Assembly (NCBI RefSeq): GCF_011516925.1
Contig: NZ_WOTG01000006.1
Span: forward strand, 62,001 to 126,000
Direction: 5' to 3'
DNA from: Acetobacter fabarum
GTDB taxonomy: Bacteria; Pseudomonadota; Alphaproteobacteria; Acetobacterales; Acetobacteraceae
DNA length: 64,000 nucleotides
A program made the position numbers and the translations under genes. Shown one piece after another: positions 44,636 to 53,687 of this stretch (its first letter is position 1; the number at the start of each line of letters is the position of its first letter). Below the pieces are notes generated by a model. It was not told the DNA's origin, ran no database searches, and saw only the letters and a program-made list of their open reading frames with translations.

Positions 44636-45619
44636 ATGATTACAGAGTCCTCATTCCAAATTAAGAGCATCCCGTTTGATGAGAACTATCACCCTTCAAA
44701 CGACACACGTCTCACAACCAATTTTGCCAATCTGGCCAGAGGAGACAATCGTCAGGAAAACCTGCGCAACGTGCTCCGGATGATCAATAATCGGTTTAAT
44801 GATCTGGCACATTGGGATAACCCCAAGGCCAACCGCTATTCTGTTGCGCTCGAGATTGTTTCTGTGGGGCTCCATATCGACCATGACAGCACAAACAATA
44901 TTTTTCCCCTGATCGAAATCCTGAACACGACAATTATTGATCAAAAAAACAATCAACAGATTAAAGGGCTTGCCGGGAATAATTTTTCTTCTTACGTCCG
45001 TGATTATGATTTCAGCGTCTTATTGCCCAATTACAACAAGAATAAGCCTGAATTCCACGTTCCGCCTGACTTTGGTTATCTGCACGGAAATCTTTTTAAG
45101 AGTTTTGTACACTCTTCGGCCTACAAGAAAAACTTCAATAAGCTCCCGGTTATATGCTTGAGCGTTTCTACCAACAAAACCTATTGCCGAACAGATAACC
45201 ATCACCCTGTTCTGGGGGTTGAATACAGGCAACAGGAACACTCGTTAACTGATCATTATTTTGAAAAAATGGGCATGCAGGTCCGTTACTTTATGCCCTA
45301 CCGCAGTGTGGCTCCACTGGCTTTCTATTTTTTTGGTGATTTACTTTCCGATTACACAACACTGGAACTTATCAGTACAATCAGCACAATGGAGGCGTTT
45401 CAAAAAATTTATCGCCCTGAAATATATAATGCCAATTCTGTAGCACCACAAAGCTACCAACCCAGCCTGAGCCATCAGGATTATTCTCTCACCCGCATTG
45501 TTTATGACCGGGAAGAACGCAGCAAACTGGCGACAGCTCAAGGCAAATACACGGAGGAGAGTTTTATCAAGCCATATCACGCGCGTCTTGAGCAGTGGTC
45601 TGCCAGTTACTCTGCCTGA
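44636..45619 (+). CDS. mesX: MesX, DUF1852 partner of core methionine synthase MesD
   Basis: The 327-residue protein is a full-length DUF1852 member, with recognisable segments FNDLAHWDNPKANRYSVALE, YVRDYDFSVLLPNYN and KTYCRTDNHHPVLGVEY. DUF1852 genes (mesX) are found next to mesD and are required for its methionine synthase activity in tested bacteria. The gene follows a strong GGAGGGAG site. It is 28 bases ahead of mesD. Its base composition is visibly more AT-rich than the surrounding regions, which may point to transfer. Confidence 0.92.
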   Translation: MITESSFQIKSIPFDENYHPSNDTRLTTNFANLARGDNRQENLRNVLRMINNRFNDLAHWDNPKANRYSVALEIVSVGLHIDHDSTNNIFPLIEILNTTIIDQKNNQQIKGLAGNNFSSYVRDYDFSVLLPNYNKNKPEFHVPPDFGYLHGNLFKSFVHSSAYKKNFNKLPVICLSVSTNKTYCRTDNHHPVLGVEYRQQEHSLTDHYFEKMGMQVRYFMPYRSVAPLAFYFFGDLLSDYTTLELISTISTMEAFQKIYRPEIYNANSVAPQSYQPSLSHQDYSLTRIVYDREERSKLATAQGKYTEESFIKPYHARLEQWSASYSA

Positions 45620-45647
45620 TTAACCAGAACAATAAGGTCTTACTACC

Positions 45648-46679
45648 ATGACAACAGCACTCCTCCCCACAGCAACAGCGGGCAGCTTGCCCAAACCCTC
45701 CTGGCTTGCAGAGCCCGAAACACTCTGGTCACCCTGGAAACTACACGGGCAGGAATTAATCGAGGGCAAACAGGATGCATTGCGCCTGACACTGGATGAT
45801 CAAAATCGTGCAGGTATTGATATTGTCAGCGATGGTGAACAGACACGTCAGCATTTTGTCACTACGTTTATTGAGCACCTGAGTGGTGTTGACTTTAAAA
45901 ACCGCCAGACAGTCAAAATCCGCAACCGGTATGACGCGAGTGTGCCGTCTGTTGTCAGCGCCGTGAGCCGCGAAAAGCCAATTTTTGTTGATGATGCAAG
46001 GTTTTTACGCACACTCACACAAAAACCAATCAAATGGGCTCTACCCGGCCCCATGACAATGGTCGATACACTCTATGATGGCCACTACAAAAGCCGCGAA
46101 AAACTGGCATGGGAATTTGCCAAAATTCTTAATCAGGAGGCCAGAGAGTTAGAAGCGGCAGGCGTGGATATTATCCAGTTTGATGAACCCGCGTTTAATG
46201 TTTTTTTTGATGAAGTGAATGACTGGGGCATCGCTGCATTAGAAAGAGCTATTGAAGGCCTTAAATGCGAAACAGCCGTTCATATCTGCTATGGTTACGG
46301 CATAAAAGCCAATATTGACTGGAAAAATACACTGGGCACACAGTGGCGGCAGTATGAAGAGATTTTTCCTAATCTCCAGAAATCCAATATCTCCATGGTT
46401 TCTCTGGAGTGTCAGAACTCTCGGGTTCCAATGGATCTGATTGAACTGCTGCGCGGTAAGAAAGTGATGGTTGGCGCGATTGATGTCGCAACCCATGCTA
46501 TTGAAACACCAGATGATGTTGCCAACACCCTGCGCAAAGCCCTTAAGTTTGTGGATGCAGACAAACTCTACCCGTGCACCAATTGCGGCATGGCACCTCT
46601 TCCGCGCCACGTGGCCACAGCCAAGCTCCACGCTTTAGGTGCCGGTGCAAAAATTGTCCGTCACGAACTCTCTGCCTGA
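45648..46679 (+). CDS. mesD: MesD, core B12-independent methionine synthase
   Basis: The 343-residue protein contains only the catalytic C-terminal barrel of MetE-type enzymes. Zinc ligands are visible: the His-Cys pair in AVHICYGYG and the Cys of YPCTNCGMAPLPR. The N-terminal TAGSLPKP is typical of MetE C-terminal domains. MesD transfers a methyl group to homocysteine using a donor other than methyl-tetrahydrofolate polyglutamate and needs MesX. The order mesX-mesD and the MetR-like LysR gene directly downstream fit methionine control. Confidence 0.92.
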   Translation: MTTALLPTATAGSLPKPSWLAEPETLWSPWKLHGQELIEGKQDALRLTLDDQNRAGIDIVSDGEQTRQHFVTTFIEHLSGVDFKNRQTVKIRNRYDASVPSVVSAVSREKPIFVDDARFLRTLTQKPIKWALPGPMTMVDTLYDGHYKSREKLAWEFAKILNQEARELEAAGVDIIQFDEPAFNVFFDEVNDWGIAALERAIEGLKCETAVHICYGYGIKANIDWKNTLGTQWRQYEEIFPNLQKSNISMVSLECQNSRVPMDLIELLRGKKVMVGAIDVATHAIETPDDVANTLRKALKFVDADKLYPCTNCGMAPLPRHVATAKLHALGAGAKIVRHELSA

Positions 46680-46805
46680 AGAGCTTATGGAACCATAGGC
46701 CATAAAAGCAATGCAGGATAAAACATAGGGAGCGTGTTTATGAGAATGAACAAAACTGATATATTTATACAATAACGTGAATCTTTTGTATCAATAAGGT
46801 GTGGC

Positions 46806-47693
46806 ATGGGTATCCTTGAGCGCAGTCATCTGGCCATTATTCAAGCCGTCGCACGAGAAGGTTCGTTGACGGCTGCCGGAATGCGCCTGAACCTTACCCA
46901 GCCCGCCCTTAGCCATGCCATACGCAAGATTGAAAGCCAGCTAGACGTAAAAATATGGCGTCGGGAAGGACGCTCTCTTGTTCTTACCCAAGCGGGCGAG
47001 TGGCTGTTATCCTTGGCAAACCGCATGCTCCCCCAATTTGAGCTTGCAGAAAAACGGCTTGAACAATTTGCCAATGGTGAGCGTGGCACTCTTCGCATCG
47101 GCATGGAATGCCACCCCTGCTATCAGTGGCTACTTAAAGTCGTTTCTCCTTATCTGGAACAATGGCCAAAGGTTGACGTGGATGTGCGGCAAAAGTTCCA
47201 GTTTGGCGGCATTGGCGCATTGTTCAGTAATGAAATAGATATTCTGGTTACACCAGACCCACTTTACAAACCGGGACTAAGGTTTACGCCGGTTTTTGAT
47301 TATGAACTTGTTTTGGTGGTTGGTCCCCAACACCCTTTACGGAATACAAAGTTCATTCTGCCAGAACAACTTGCGGGCGAAACCCTGATTACCTACCCGG
47401 TACCACCGGAGCGTTTGGACATATACACGCAATTCCTGCAACCAGCAGGTATTGGCCCAAGGCAGCAAAAGCAGATCGAAACAACGGATATTATGCTGGT
47501 TATGGTGGCACACGGCCGTGGTGTGGCTGCACTCCCGGGTTGGCTGGTGGAAGAATACGCCCCCCGCTTTGAACTCCACCCCATTAGACTTGGCAAAAAA
47601 GGCATTGCGAAGCAGATATTCCTTGGATACCGCGAAACCGATGAAGATATTCACTATCTGCGCAATTTTATTGAATTTGCAGCCACGTCTTGA
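46806..47693 (+). CDS. LysR-family regulator, MetR-like
   Basis: The 295-residue protein has the LysR helix-turn-helix (AIIQAVAREGSLTAAG through LTQPALSHAIRKIE, residues 8-45) and a substrate-binding domain with MECHPCYQWLLKVVSPYLEQWP. That segment resembles MetR, the homocysteine-responsive activator. It lies 126 bases after mesD on the same strand, so control of methionine synthesis is the best inference. AAGGTG precedes the ATG. Confidence 0.85.
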   Translation: MGILERSHLAIIQAVAREGSLTAAGMRLNLTQPALSHAIRKIESQLDVKIWRREGRSLVLTQAGEWLLSLANRMLPQFELAEKRLEQFANGERGTLRIGMECHPCYQWLLKVVSPYLEQWPKVDVDVRQKFQFGGIGALFSNEIDILVTPDPLYKPGLRFTPVFDYELVLVVGPQHPLRNTKFILPEQLAGETLITYPVPPERLDIYTQFLQPAGIGPRQQKQIETTDIMLVMVAHGRGVAALPGWLVEEYAPRFELHPIRLGKKGIAKQIFLGYRETDEDIHYLRNFIEFAATS

Positions 47694-47774
47694 TCCCGCC
47701 TTTTAGGAGGCTCGGCCCTCGATTTAATGTAACAAAGCTCTCCCGCAACTTCTGGGCAACATAATCCCCTAAAA

Positions 47775-47790
47775 ATTGTACCGATTGTAT
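47775..47790 (+). promoter_or_regulatory. Direct repeat ATTGTAY upstream of the mocR-like gene
   Basis: ATTGTAC at 47775-47781 and ATTGTAT at 47784-47790 are nine bases apart, followed by GGTATGA. They lie about 47 bases ahead of the MocR start. MocR regulators of the GabR/PdxR type bind direct repeats, so autoregulation is likely. Similar half-sites recur before the nit genes (49374-49412). Confidence 0.5.
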
Positions 47791-47836
47791 GGTATGAGAT
47801 CGAATATATTTTTCGAACATACGGAACCCCCGTCGC

Positions 47837-49240
47837 ATGCCCGAACAGTCCTACCTCGCCCACTGGAAAGAGGAAATCAGCCAGAGCCCGAATGCCATTT
47901 ATCTGACGCTGGTCGATGCCCTTGCCCATTCCATTCGCAAAGGCGACCTCCGGGACGGCGATAAACTGCCCCCGCAAAGGACAATTGCAGAGCATCTTGG
48001 CACCAACCTGACAACCGTTACCCGCGCTTTTACTGAGGCGCGCAGACGAGGGCTGATTGACGCAACAGTCGGCCGGGGCACCTTCATTCGTGTTGGTGCG
48101 GGGGAAAGCCACTGGCGCCACACAGGCCCTGCGGTGGTTGACCTGACCATGAACCTTCCTCCCATCCCGCAAGACCCTCCTTTACAGCGGATTATTCAGA
48201 CAGACATCGCAGCGATCCTCAAGCAGCAGGACCTGAACAGCCTGATGTCCTACCGTGTGACCGGTGGAACTGTTGAAGAGCGCCAGTTGGGTGCAAAATG
48301 GGTTGCCCCGATAATCGGCCAACGCCGGACAGACGAGATCATGATCTCACCAGGCGGCCAGAGCGCACTGGCCGCCATTGTCAGCACGCATACGCAACCG
48401 GGTGATGTGATTGTCACGGACCGCATTGCTTACCCCGGCATCCGGACCATTGCCGCACAGTTTGATCTTATTCTGGTTGGTGTGGACAGCGACACAGAAG
48501 GCATGATGCCAGACCAGCTTGACCGGGTCTGTGCGCAGCATCACCCCCGTCTGCTTTATTGCATTCCAACAATCCACAACCCTACAACCGCCACAATGTC
48601 CCTACAGCGGCGCAAGGATATTCTTGCAGTCGCACAACGGCACCACCTCCATATTGCTGAGGACGACCCTTACAGCCTGCTTATGGATAATCCTCTGCCA
48701 GCACTGGCAGCCCTTGACCATAGCCGGGTCAGTTACGTGGCAACATTGGCCAAAACACTCAGTCCCGGTTTGCGCACGGCGTATGTCGCCCTCCCCAATG
48801 CCGACATGACCCGGCGGGTAACGGCTGCCATCCGGGCCATTGCCCTCACCAATGCGGGGCTGCTCAGCGCCCTGACTGCACGATGGATGCAGACAGGACA
48901 GGCCCATACAATCCTGCACGCAATTCAGAAAGAGCTGCGGTTACGCCAGTCTATCGCACGCACGGTTCTGGGTGAGCAGCACTGCACGAACCCTGACGGC
49001 CCCCATGTCTGGCTCAAACTCCCGGCATGGTGGGGGAGCGCGGATTTTGTCGCCTACGCCCGCAGGCGCGGTCTGGCACTGGTGCCCAGCACCGTTTTTA
49101 CCATTAATGGGGAACCCCCGCAGCGGGCGCGTATTGCCTTGGGCAGTGCGCCCGATGCCGCAAGCCTGGAAGAGTCCCTCCGTGGCGTTGTCTCAGTCCT
49201 CCAGCACAAGCGCTCCCCCGGCTTTGCCGATATTGTTTAA
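47837..49240 (+). CDS. MocR-type GntR/aminotransferase regulator
   Basis: The 467-residue protein has an N-terminal GntR winged helix (residues about 20-88; DKLPPQRTIAEHLGTNLTTV) and a fold-type I aminotransferase domain. That domain has HNPT (247-250), EDDPY (275-279) and the PLP lysine Lys306 in LAKTLSPGLR. MocR proteins sense amino compounds through PLP and control neighbouring genes. It is followed by the nit cluster in the same direction after 328 bases, with TTGTAY direct repeats in front of both, so it is the best candidate for the nit regulator. Confidence 0.9.
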   Translation: MPEQSYLAHWKEEISQSPNAIYLTLVDALAHSIRKGDLRDGDKLPPQRTIAEHLGTNLTTVTRAFTEARRRGLIDATVGRGTFIRVGAGESHWRHTGPAVVDLTMNLPPIPQDPPLQRIIQTDIAAILKQQDLNSLMSYRVTGGTVEERQLGAKWVAPIIGQRRTDEIMISPGGQSALAAIVSTHTQPGDVIVTDRIAYPGIRTIAAQFDLILVGVDSDTEGMMPDQLDRVCAQHHPRLLYCIPTIHNPTTATMSLQRRKDILAVAQRHHLHIAEDDPYSLLMDNPLPALAALDHSRVSYVATLAKTLSPGLRTAYVALPNADMTRRVTAAIRAIALTNAGLLSALTARWMQTGQAHTILHAIQKELRLRQSIARTVLGEQHCTNPDGPHVWLKLPAWWGSADFVAYARRRGLALVPSTVFTINGEPPQRARIALGSAPDAASLEESLRGVVSVLQHKRSPGFADIV

Positions 49241-49373
49241 CCCGTTGCAGCACTCGGCAGGCCACGTTGTACCCAAAGGGCAAACGTGGTCTGCCAGAAC
49301 AAACGCACAGCAATATCACGAATGCGCGAGGTAAATATAAAGCAAAACCAGTATGTTAGCTGAACGCCGCAGA

Positions 49374-49412
49374 ATTGTATGACCTTGTAGAATAAACTGT
49401 ATGCTTCTGTAC
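49374..49412 (+). repeat. Four direct TTGTAY-like half-sites upstream of nitB
   Basis: ATTGTAT (49374), CTTGTAG (49384), ACTGTAT (49396) and TCTGTAC (49406) recur at 10-12-base steps, close to one helical turn. The same core appears twice before the MocR gene. This fits a MocR/GabR-like direct-repeat operator. Confidence 0.5.
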
Positions 49413-49448
49413 CCGCAAAAAGAGCTTATCCGGGAAAAATTGTTTTTT

Positions 49449-49475
49449 TTGTCATGCAAACGGATGTCATACAAA
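49449..49475 (+). promoter_or_regulatory. Candidate sigma-70-type promoter of the nit cluster
   Basis: TTGTCA at 49449-49454 and TACAAA at 49470-49475 are separated by 15 bases, shorter than ideal. The position, just after the direct repeats and about 95 bases ahead of nitB, fits an activator-dependent promoter. Confidence 0.3.
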
Positions 49476-49568
49476 ATTTTGCGTCAGACTTAACCCGTGT
49501 CACGTTTGCTCCAGCAAAGCGGTCAGGCCGGCTTCCTGCCGGAGACCGCAGCACACGGGAGACATACC

Positions 49569-50051
49569 ATGCCAACACTCGAGCACGCTCCGCATAAAGA
49601 TGGCGACTGCTTCGTTAACTATGAAAACAAGGTTTTTGAGGACGTCAAAGCCCAGCCGGGTGAAAAAGCCCTTATCACCTTTCATACCGTTGCAAATGAA
49701 GGTTCGGTCGGGTTTGTAAATCTGCTGCAGGCCACACGGCTGATCCGCAAGGGGTTTGAAACCTCAGTGCTGCTCTATGGTCCGGGCGTCACTCTTGGCG
49801 TGCAGCGCGGCTTTCCCCGTCTGGGTGATGAAGCTTTTCCGGGGCACATGAACTGCAACAAGCAGATTGCAAAAATCCTTGAAGAAAGTGGCAAAGTTTA
49901 TGCCTGCCGCTTCGCACTTCAGGCACTTTACGGCTACGGCGAGCAAAACCTTATTCCCGGGATAACACCCATCAATCCGCAGGATGTGCTGGACATCATT
50001 CTGCTGGCCCGGCGGGACAACGCCTTTATTCTGAACACCTGGACTCTCTAA
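49569..50051 (+). CDS. nitB: MSMEG_0572/Sll0783-type nitrogen starvation response protein
   Basis: The 160-residue protein is a typical first gene of Nit1C clusters: [24 protein letters not shown], then [28 protein letters not shown] and [22 protein letters not shown]. The fold suggests a DsrE-like small-molecule-binding protein, but the role is unknown. ATG at 49569 is used because GGGAGA lies ten bases upstream and the length fits. It is followed by the nitrilase after 24 bases. Confidence 0.92.
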   Translation: MPTLEHAPHKDGDCFVNYENKVFEDVKAQPGEKALITFHTVANEGSVGFVNLLQATRLIRKGFETSVLLYGPGVTLGVQRGFPRLGDEAFPGHMNCNKQIAKILEESGKVYACRFALQALYGYGEQNLIPGITPINPQDVLDIILLARRDNAFILNTWTL

Positions 50052-50075
50052 AGGCCAAAGGGAGGACCGCAAGCC

Positions 50076-51050
50076 ATGTCCCGTATCGTTCGCGCCGCAG
50101 CTATCCAGATCAGCCCCATCCTTGGTGACGATGGTCTGGGCACTGCACGGAAAGTCTGTCAGGCCATCCGCGATGCCGCCGAGAAAGGTGTAAAGCTGGC
50201 GGTCTTTCCCGAAACCCTTGTGCCTTATTACCCCTATTTTTCGTTCATTCAGCCTGCATTCCGCTTTGGTGGTGAGCATCTTGAACTCTACAAACGCGCC
50301 GTTGTTGTCCCCGGTCCGGTAACGGACATGGTGGCCGAAGCTGCGCGCGACACCGGCATGGTTGTTGTGCTGGGTGTAAATGAGCGGGATTACGGCACAC
50401 TCTACAATACACAGATTGTGTTTGATGCCACAGGAGAAATCCTACTCAAACGCCGCAAGATCACCCCCACTTACCACGAACGCATGGTATGGGGGCAAGG
50501 GGATGGCGCTGGCCTGAAGGTCGTGGAGAGTGCAGCCGGTCGCATTGGAGCGCTGGCCTGCTGGGAACACTATAACCCCCTCGCCCGCTACGCGCTGATG
50601 ACCCAGCACGAGGAAATCCACTGTGCACAGTTCCCCGGTTCACTGGTGGGGCCAATTTTTGCAGACCAGATGGAAGTGACCATTCGCCACCATGCGCTGG
50701 AATCCGGCTGCTTTGTCGTAAACGCCACAGGATGGCTTACGGAAGAGCAGATCCAGAACATAGCGCGTGACCCGGGGCTTGAAGGCCCTCTGCGGGGCGG
50801 TTGCTTTACTGCCATAGTTTCGCCCGAAGGCAAGCTGCTCGCTCCCCCGCTCACGGAAGGCGAAGGGATGGTCATAGCTGATCTCGACTTTGCCCTGATT
50901 ACCAAGCGCAAACGTATGATGGATTCCGTAGGACACTACGCACGCCCGGAGCTGCTGAGCCTGCTGCAGGACCGCCGCCCCGCTCATACCGTGCATTACG
51001 TTGGTGAAAATGAGCCTTACTCTGCCCTGACAGACGAGGTGGCACCATGA
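50076..51050 (+). CDS. nitC: Nit1-type nitrilase
   Basis: The 324-residue carbon-nitrogen hydrolase has the complete triad: Glu46 in [12 protein letters not shown], Lys128 in [18 protein letters not shown] and Cys162 in [14 protein letters not shown]. These nitrilases hydrolyse nitriles to acids and ammonia. The Nit1C type is required for cyanide assimilation in tested pseudomonads. GGGAGGA precedes the ATG, and the stop overlaps the radical SAM gene by four bases. Confidence 0.94.
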   Translation: MSRIVRAAAIQISPILGDDGLGTARKVCQAIRDAAEKGVKLAVFPETLVPYYPYFSFIQPAFRFGGEHLELYKRAVVVPGPVTDMVAEAARDTGMVVVLGVNERDYGTLYNTQIVFDATGEILLKRRKITPTYHERMVWGQGDGAGLKVVESAAGRIGALACWEHYNPLARYALMTQHEEIHCAQFPGSLVGPIFADQMEVTIRHHALESGCFVVNATGWLTEEQIQNIARDPGLEGPLRGGCFTAIVSPEGKLLAPPLTEGEGMVIADLDFALITKRKRMMDSVGHYARPELLSLLQDRRPAHTVHYVGENEPYSALTDEVAP

Positions 51051-52156
51051 CCATTCCAACACTCGGCACCTTTTCTGGTCGCAAGCTTATCACCGACCTG
51101 CAATCCTTCGGGTTACAGATTGGTGAGCAGAGCAACGGCATGACCCGCAAGGGCGGAGCCGGTCCCTCCGACCACAAGACAATCACCATCGCGGGCCAGA
51201 CCGTTATGGTCCCGGTCTATACGTCTGGGGCACAGCGCTCTCCTTTTCAGGCCAGCCCGCCAGACCGGAGTGGAACCAGCACGCTGCTACGTGATGGCCA
51301 GACACTCGGCACAATCCACTTTCCTGCTGCTCCACGCTTTTATGGGCTAAGCACGGCAGACGGTATCCCATACTGGAAGATTGCCCTGCTCCACGGGCGC
51401 GACACGCTGGCAACCACGGTGCACCAGACCTGCATCCGCTATGCCGACCGACGTACGTCCTGCCAGTTCTGCGCTATTGGCCAGTCACTGGAGGCCGAGC
51501 GCACCATTGCCTACAAAACGCCCGCGCAACTGGCCGAGGTCGCCAAAGCCGCCGTGGAACTGGATGGCGTGCGGGATATGGTGCTGACAACCGGCACCCC
51601 CAACGTTATTGACCGGGGAGCTTCGGTGCTTGCGGACTCTGCGCGTGCCATCCGTGCTGCGGTTAATCTGCCGCTTCAGGTCCAGTGCGAGCCACCGCGT
51701 GATCACGGCTGGTTCCAGCGCCTGCGCGAGGCGGGGGCCGATAGTCTGGGTATGCATCTTGAAGCCGCCATACAGGCCGTGCGCGAAAAAATCATGCCCG
51801 GCAAAGCAACAGTAAGCGTTGACCGCTACATGGAAGCTTTTGCCAGCGCCGTACCGGTTTTTGGGCGTGGGCAGGTCAACACCTATATTCTGGCCGGTCT
51901 TGGCGATGGTGCCGAAGATATTCTTGGTTTGGCTGAACGCCTTATTGCATTGGGTGTTTATCCCTTCGTGGTGCCGTTCGTGCCTATTTCCGGCACACCA
52001 TTGGAAAACCACGCACCGCCTACCGCTGATTTCATGAAGTCGGTTCTGGCACCACTTGGGCGGATGCTACGCGATGCCAACATGAAATCCACCGACATCC
52101 GCGCCGGATGTGGCCGGTGTGGTGCGTGCTCCTCTCTCTCGGCCTATGAACAATGA
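51047..52156 (+). CDS. nitD: Radical SAM protein, MSMEG_0568 family
   Basis: The 369-residue protein is BioB/ThiH-like in the middle ([20 protein letters not shown]) but has an unusual cluster spacing, Cys129-x9-Cys139-x2-Cys142 in [21 protein letters not shown] second Cys group, Cys355-x2-Cys358-x2-Cys361, lies near the C-terminus and could bind another Fe-S cluster. It probably makes or modifies a small cofactor or metabolite used with the nitrilase. The reaction is unknown. It overlaps both neighbours by four bases. Confidence 0.9.
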   Translation: MTIPTLGTFSGRKLITDLQSFGLQIGEQSNGMTRKGGAGPSDHKTITIAGQTVMVPVYTSGAQRSPFQASPPDRSGTSTLLRDGQTLGTIHFPAAPRFYGLSTADGIPYWKIALLHGRDTLATTVHQTCIRYADRRTSCQFCAIGQSLEAERTIAYKTPAQLAEVAKAAVELDGVRDMVLTTGTPNVIDRGASVLADSARAIRAAVNLPLQVQCEPPRDHGWFQRLREAGADSLGMHLEAAIQAVREKIMPGKATVSVDRYMEAFASAVPVFGRGQVNTYILAGLGDGAEDILGLAERLIALGVYPFVVPFVPISGTPLENHAPPTADFMKSVLAPLGRMLRDANMKSTDIRAGCGRCGACSSLSAYEQ

Positions 52157-52716
52157 GTGCTTTACTCGAAGGTGTGGAACACCGCCCGTTCATCCCGACG
52201 GAATATGTCGTGCGTCTTGCCCGTACACCGTGGGAACGCGCAGGTTATCATGCCCTCCGCCGCGAGGTATTCTGCACTGAGCAGCAGGTTTTTGCCGAGG
52301 ATGATCGGGACGGCATTGATGACGTAGCCATCCCCATTATTGCAGCCTGCTGTATGGCAGGCATGCCGGACCGGATTGTAGGGGCCGTACGCATCCATGA
52401 AGCCGAACCCGGTGTCTGGCGTGGTTCCCGTCTGGCTGTGCATGAAGACCATCGCAAGCTGGGGCGGATCGGGGCGGAACTGATCCGCATGGCTGTCAGC
52501 ACAGCACACGGGCTTGGGGCCACGCGCTTTCTGGCTCAGGTGCAGGAGCAGAATGTACTGTTCTTCCGCCGCCTGCACTGGAAAAGCCTCGGGATAATCT
52601 CCCTGCATGGTCTGCCACATCATGACATGCAGGCCGACCTCTCCCGCTATCCGGCACATGGCCTGAACCAGACATGGCTGCTGCGCCCACAACCGCGCAC
52701 CAGACAGGTGGCATAA
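52153..52716 (+). CDS. nitE: GNAT acetyltransferase, MSMEG_0567-like
   Basis: The 187-residue GNAT protein has WRGSRLAVHEDHRKLGRIGAELIRMAV, carrying the acetyl-CoA loop (R/K-x-x-G-x-G-like), and the N-terminal YHALRREVFCTEQQVF typical of this subgroup. It is a standard Nit1C member. Its stop (TAA) shares a base with the next start (TAATG), so the two genes are coupled. Acceptor unknown. Confidence 0.88.
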   Translation: MSALLEGVEHRPFIPTEYVVRLARTPWERAGYHALRREVFCTEQQVFAEDDRDGIDDVAIPIIAACCMAGMPDRIVGAVRIHEAEPGVWRGSRLAVHEDHRKLGRIGAELIRMAVSTAHGLGATRFLAQVQEQNVLFFRRLHWKSLGIISLHGLPHHDMQADLSRYPAHGLNQTWLLRPQPRTRQVA

Positions 52717-53687
52717 TGGCAGGCAAGCTCACCGCGCTGCTGCATACCCTGCGCCGCAGCCGCGCCCTTGCATGCAAGCAGGATATTGCCGAGGCAGCGG
52801 CAATCCTTAAACCCACCGACCCCAGCGCCATCCGCCTTGGCGATGACTGTGCCGCCATACGGGATGGAGATGGCTACCTCCTGCTGGCCAGCGAGGGTTT
52901 TCAGGACAGTTTTGTACGCGCCATGCCGTGGTTTGCCGGTTACTGCGGCGTCATGGTCAATATCAGCGATATTGCGGCAATGGGTGGCCGCCCCGTTGCG
53001 GTAGTCAATGCCTTATGGAGCGATACCTCTGAATCCGCGGCATCTGTCCTGCAAGGTTTGCAGGATGGAGCACTGACCTATGGCGTGCCCGTTGCTGGCG
53101 GGCATACCAACATGCGCAGCACTCACAACTCGCTTTCGGTCGCAATTCTGGGGCGGGCACGCCATCTGCTCACCAGTTTTGACGCCCGCCCCGGCGAGGT
53201 GCTGATTGCCGCCATTGATCTGCGCGGCCGCTGGCATGACCCTCACCCGTTCTGGGACAGTAGTTCCGCGCTGTGCGGCACCGATGCGATTACCCGGTTA
53301 CAAGCCGACATAGACCTTCTGCCACAAATAGCCGAGGACGGGCTGAGCCGTGCAGCCAAGGACATCAGCATGGCCGGCGTGCTGGGTACAGCCCTTATGC
53401 TGGCCGAGTGTTCTGGCGTGGGCATGCACATCACGCTGGATGATATTCCACGCCCAGAACACGCCCCCATGGCCCGCTGGCTGGCGGCTTTCCCCAGCTA
53501 TGGCTATTTGCTGAGCGCCCGGTCAGAGGATGCACAGGCCGTTATGGCGCGCTTTCATGGGCGGGACATTGCTGCGGCCGTTATCGGCCAGTGCAACAAT
53601 ACCCGCAGGCTGGATGTTACCTGGGGAGACGAGACAGACACTTTCTGGGATCTTGCACAAACGCCGCTCATGGGGTTTGCGCCATGA
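52716..53687 (+). CDS. nitF: AIR-synthase-related protein (PurM/ThiL-like, sll0787 family)
   Basis: The 323-residue protein has the PurM fold marks: IRLGDDCAAI near residue 45, then VNISDIAAMGGRPVAVVNAL and GVPVAGGHTNMRS. In known Nit1C clusters this gene follows or is fused with the GNAT gene. It likely phosphorylates or ATP-activates an amide or amine intermediate. The start at 52716 overlaps the GNAT stop by one base; earlier starts would overlap it more deeply. Its stop overlaps the glycosyltransferase start (ATGA). Confidence 0.88.
   Translation: MAGKLTALLHTLRRSRALACKQDIAEAAAILKPTDPSAIRLGDDCAAIRDGDGYLLLASEGFQDSFVRAMPWFAGYCGVMVNISDIAAMGGRPVAVVNALWSDTSESAASVLQGLQDGALTYGVPVAGGHTNMRSTHNSLSVAILGRARHLLTSFDARPGEVLIAAIDLRGRWHDPHPFWDSSSALCGTDAITRLQADIDLLPQIAEDGLSRAAKDISMAGVLGTALMLAECSGVGMHITLDDIPRPEHAPMARWLAAFPSYGYLLSARSEDAQAVMARFHGRDIAAAVIGQCNNTRRLDVTWGDETDTFWDLAQTPLMGFAP

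Larger units (their letters stand above)
49241..49568 (+). promoter_or_regulatory. 328-base regulatory region of the nit cluster
   Basis: It holds four TTGTAY-like half-sites (49374-49412), a weak promoter candidate (49449-49475) and a GGGAGA ribosome-binding site before 49569. I saw no coding region and no convincing sigma-54 promoter. Confidence 0.55.

Noticed and set aside
49495-49515. Sigma-54 promoter upstream of nitB (GTGTCACGTTTGCT)
   Set aside because: The GG...GC elements do not have the required spacing; the four-base gap between TGGCACG-like and TTGC-like parts is missing.
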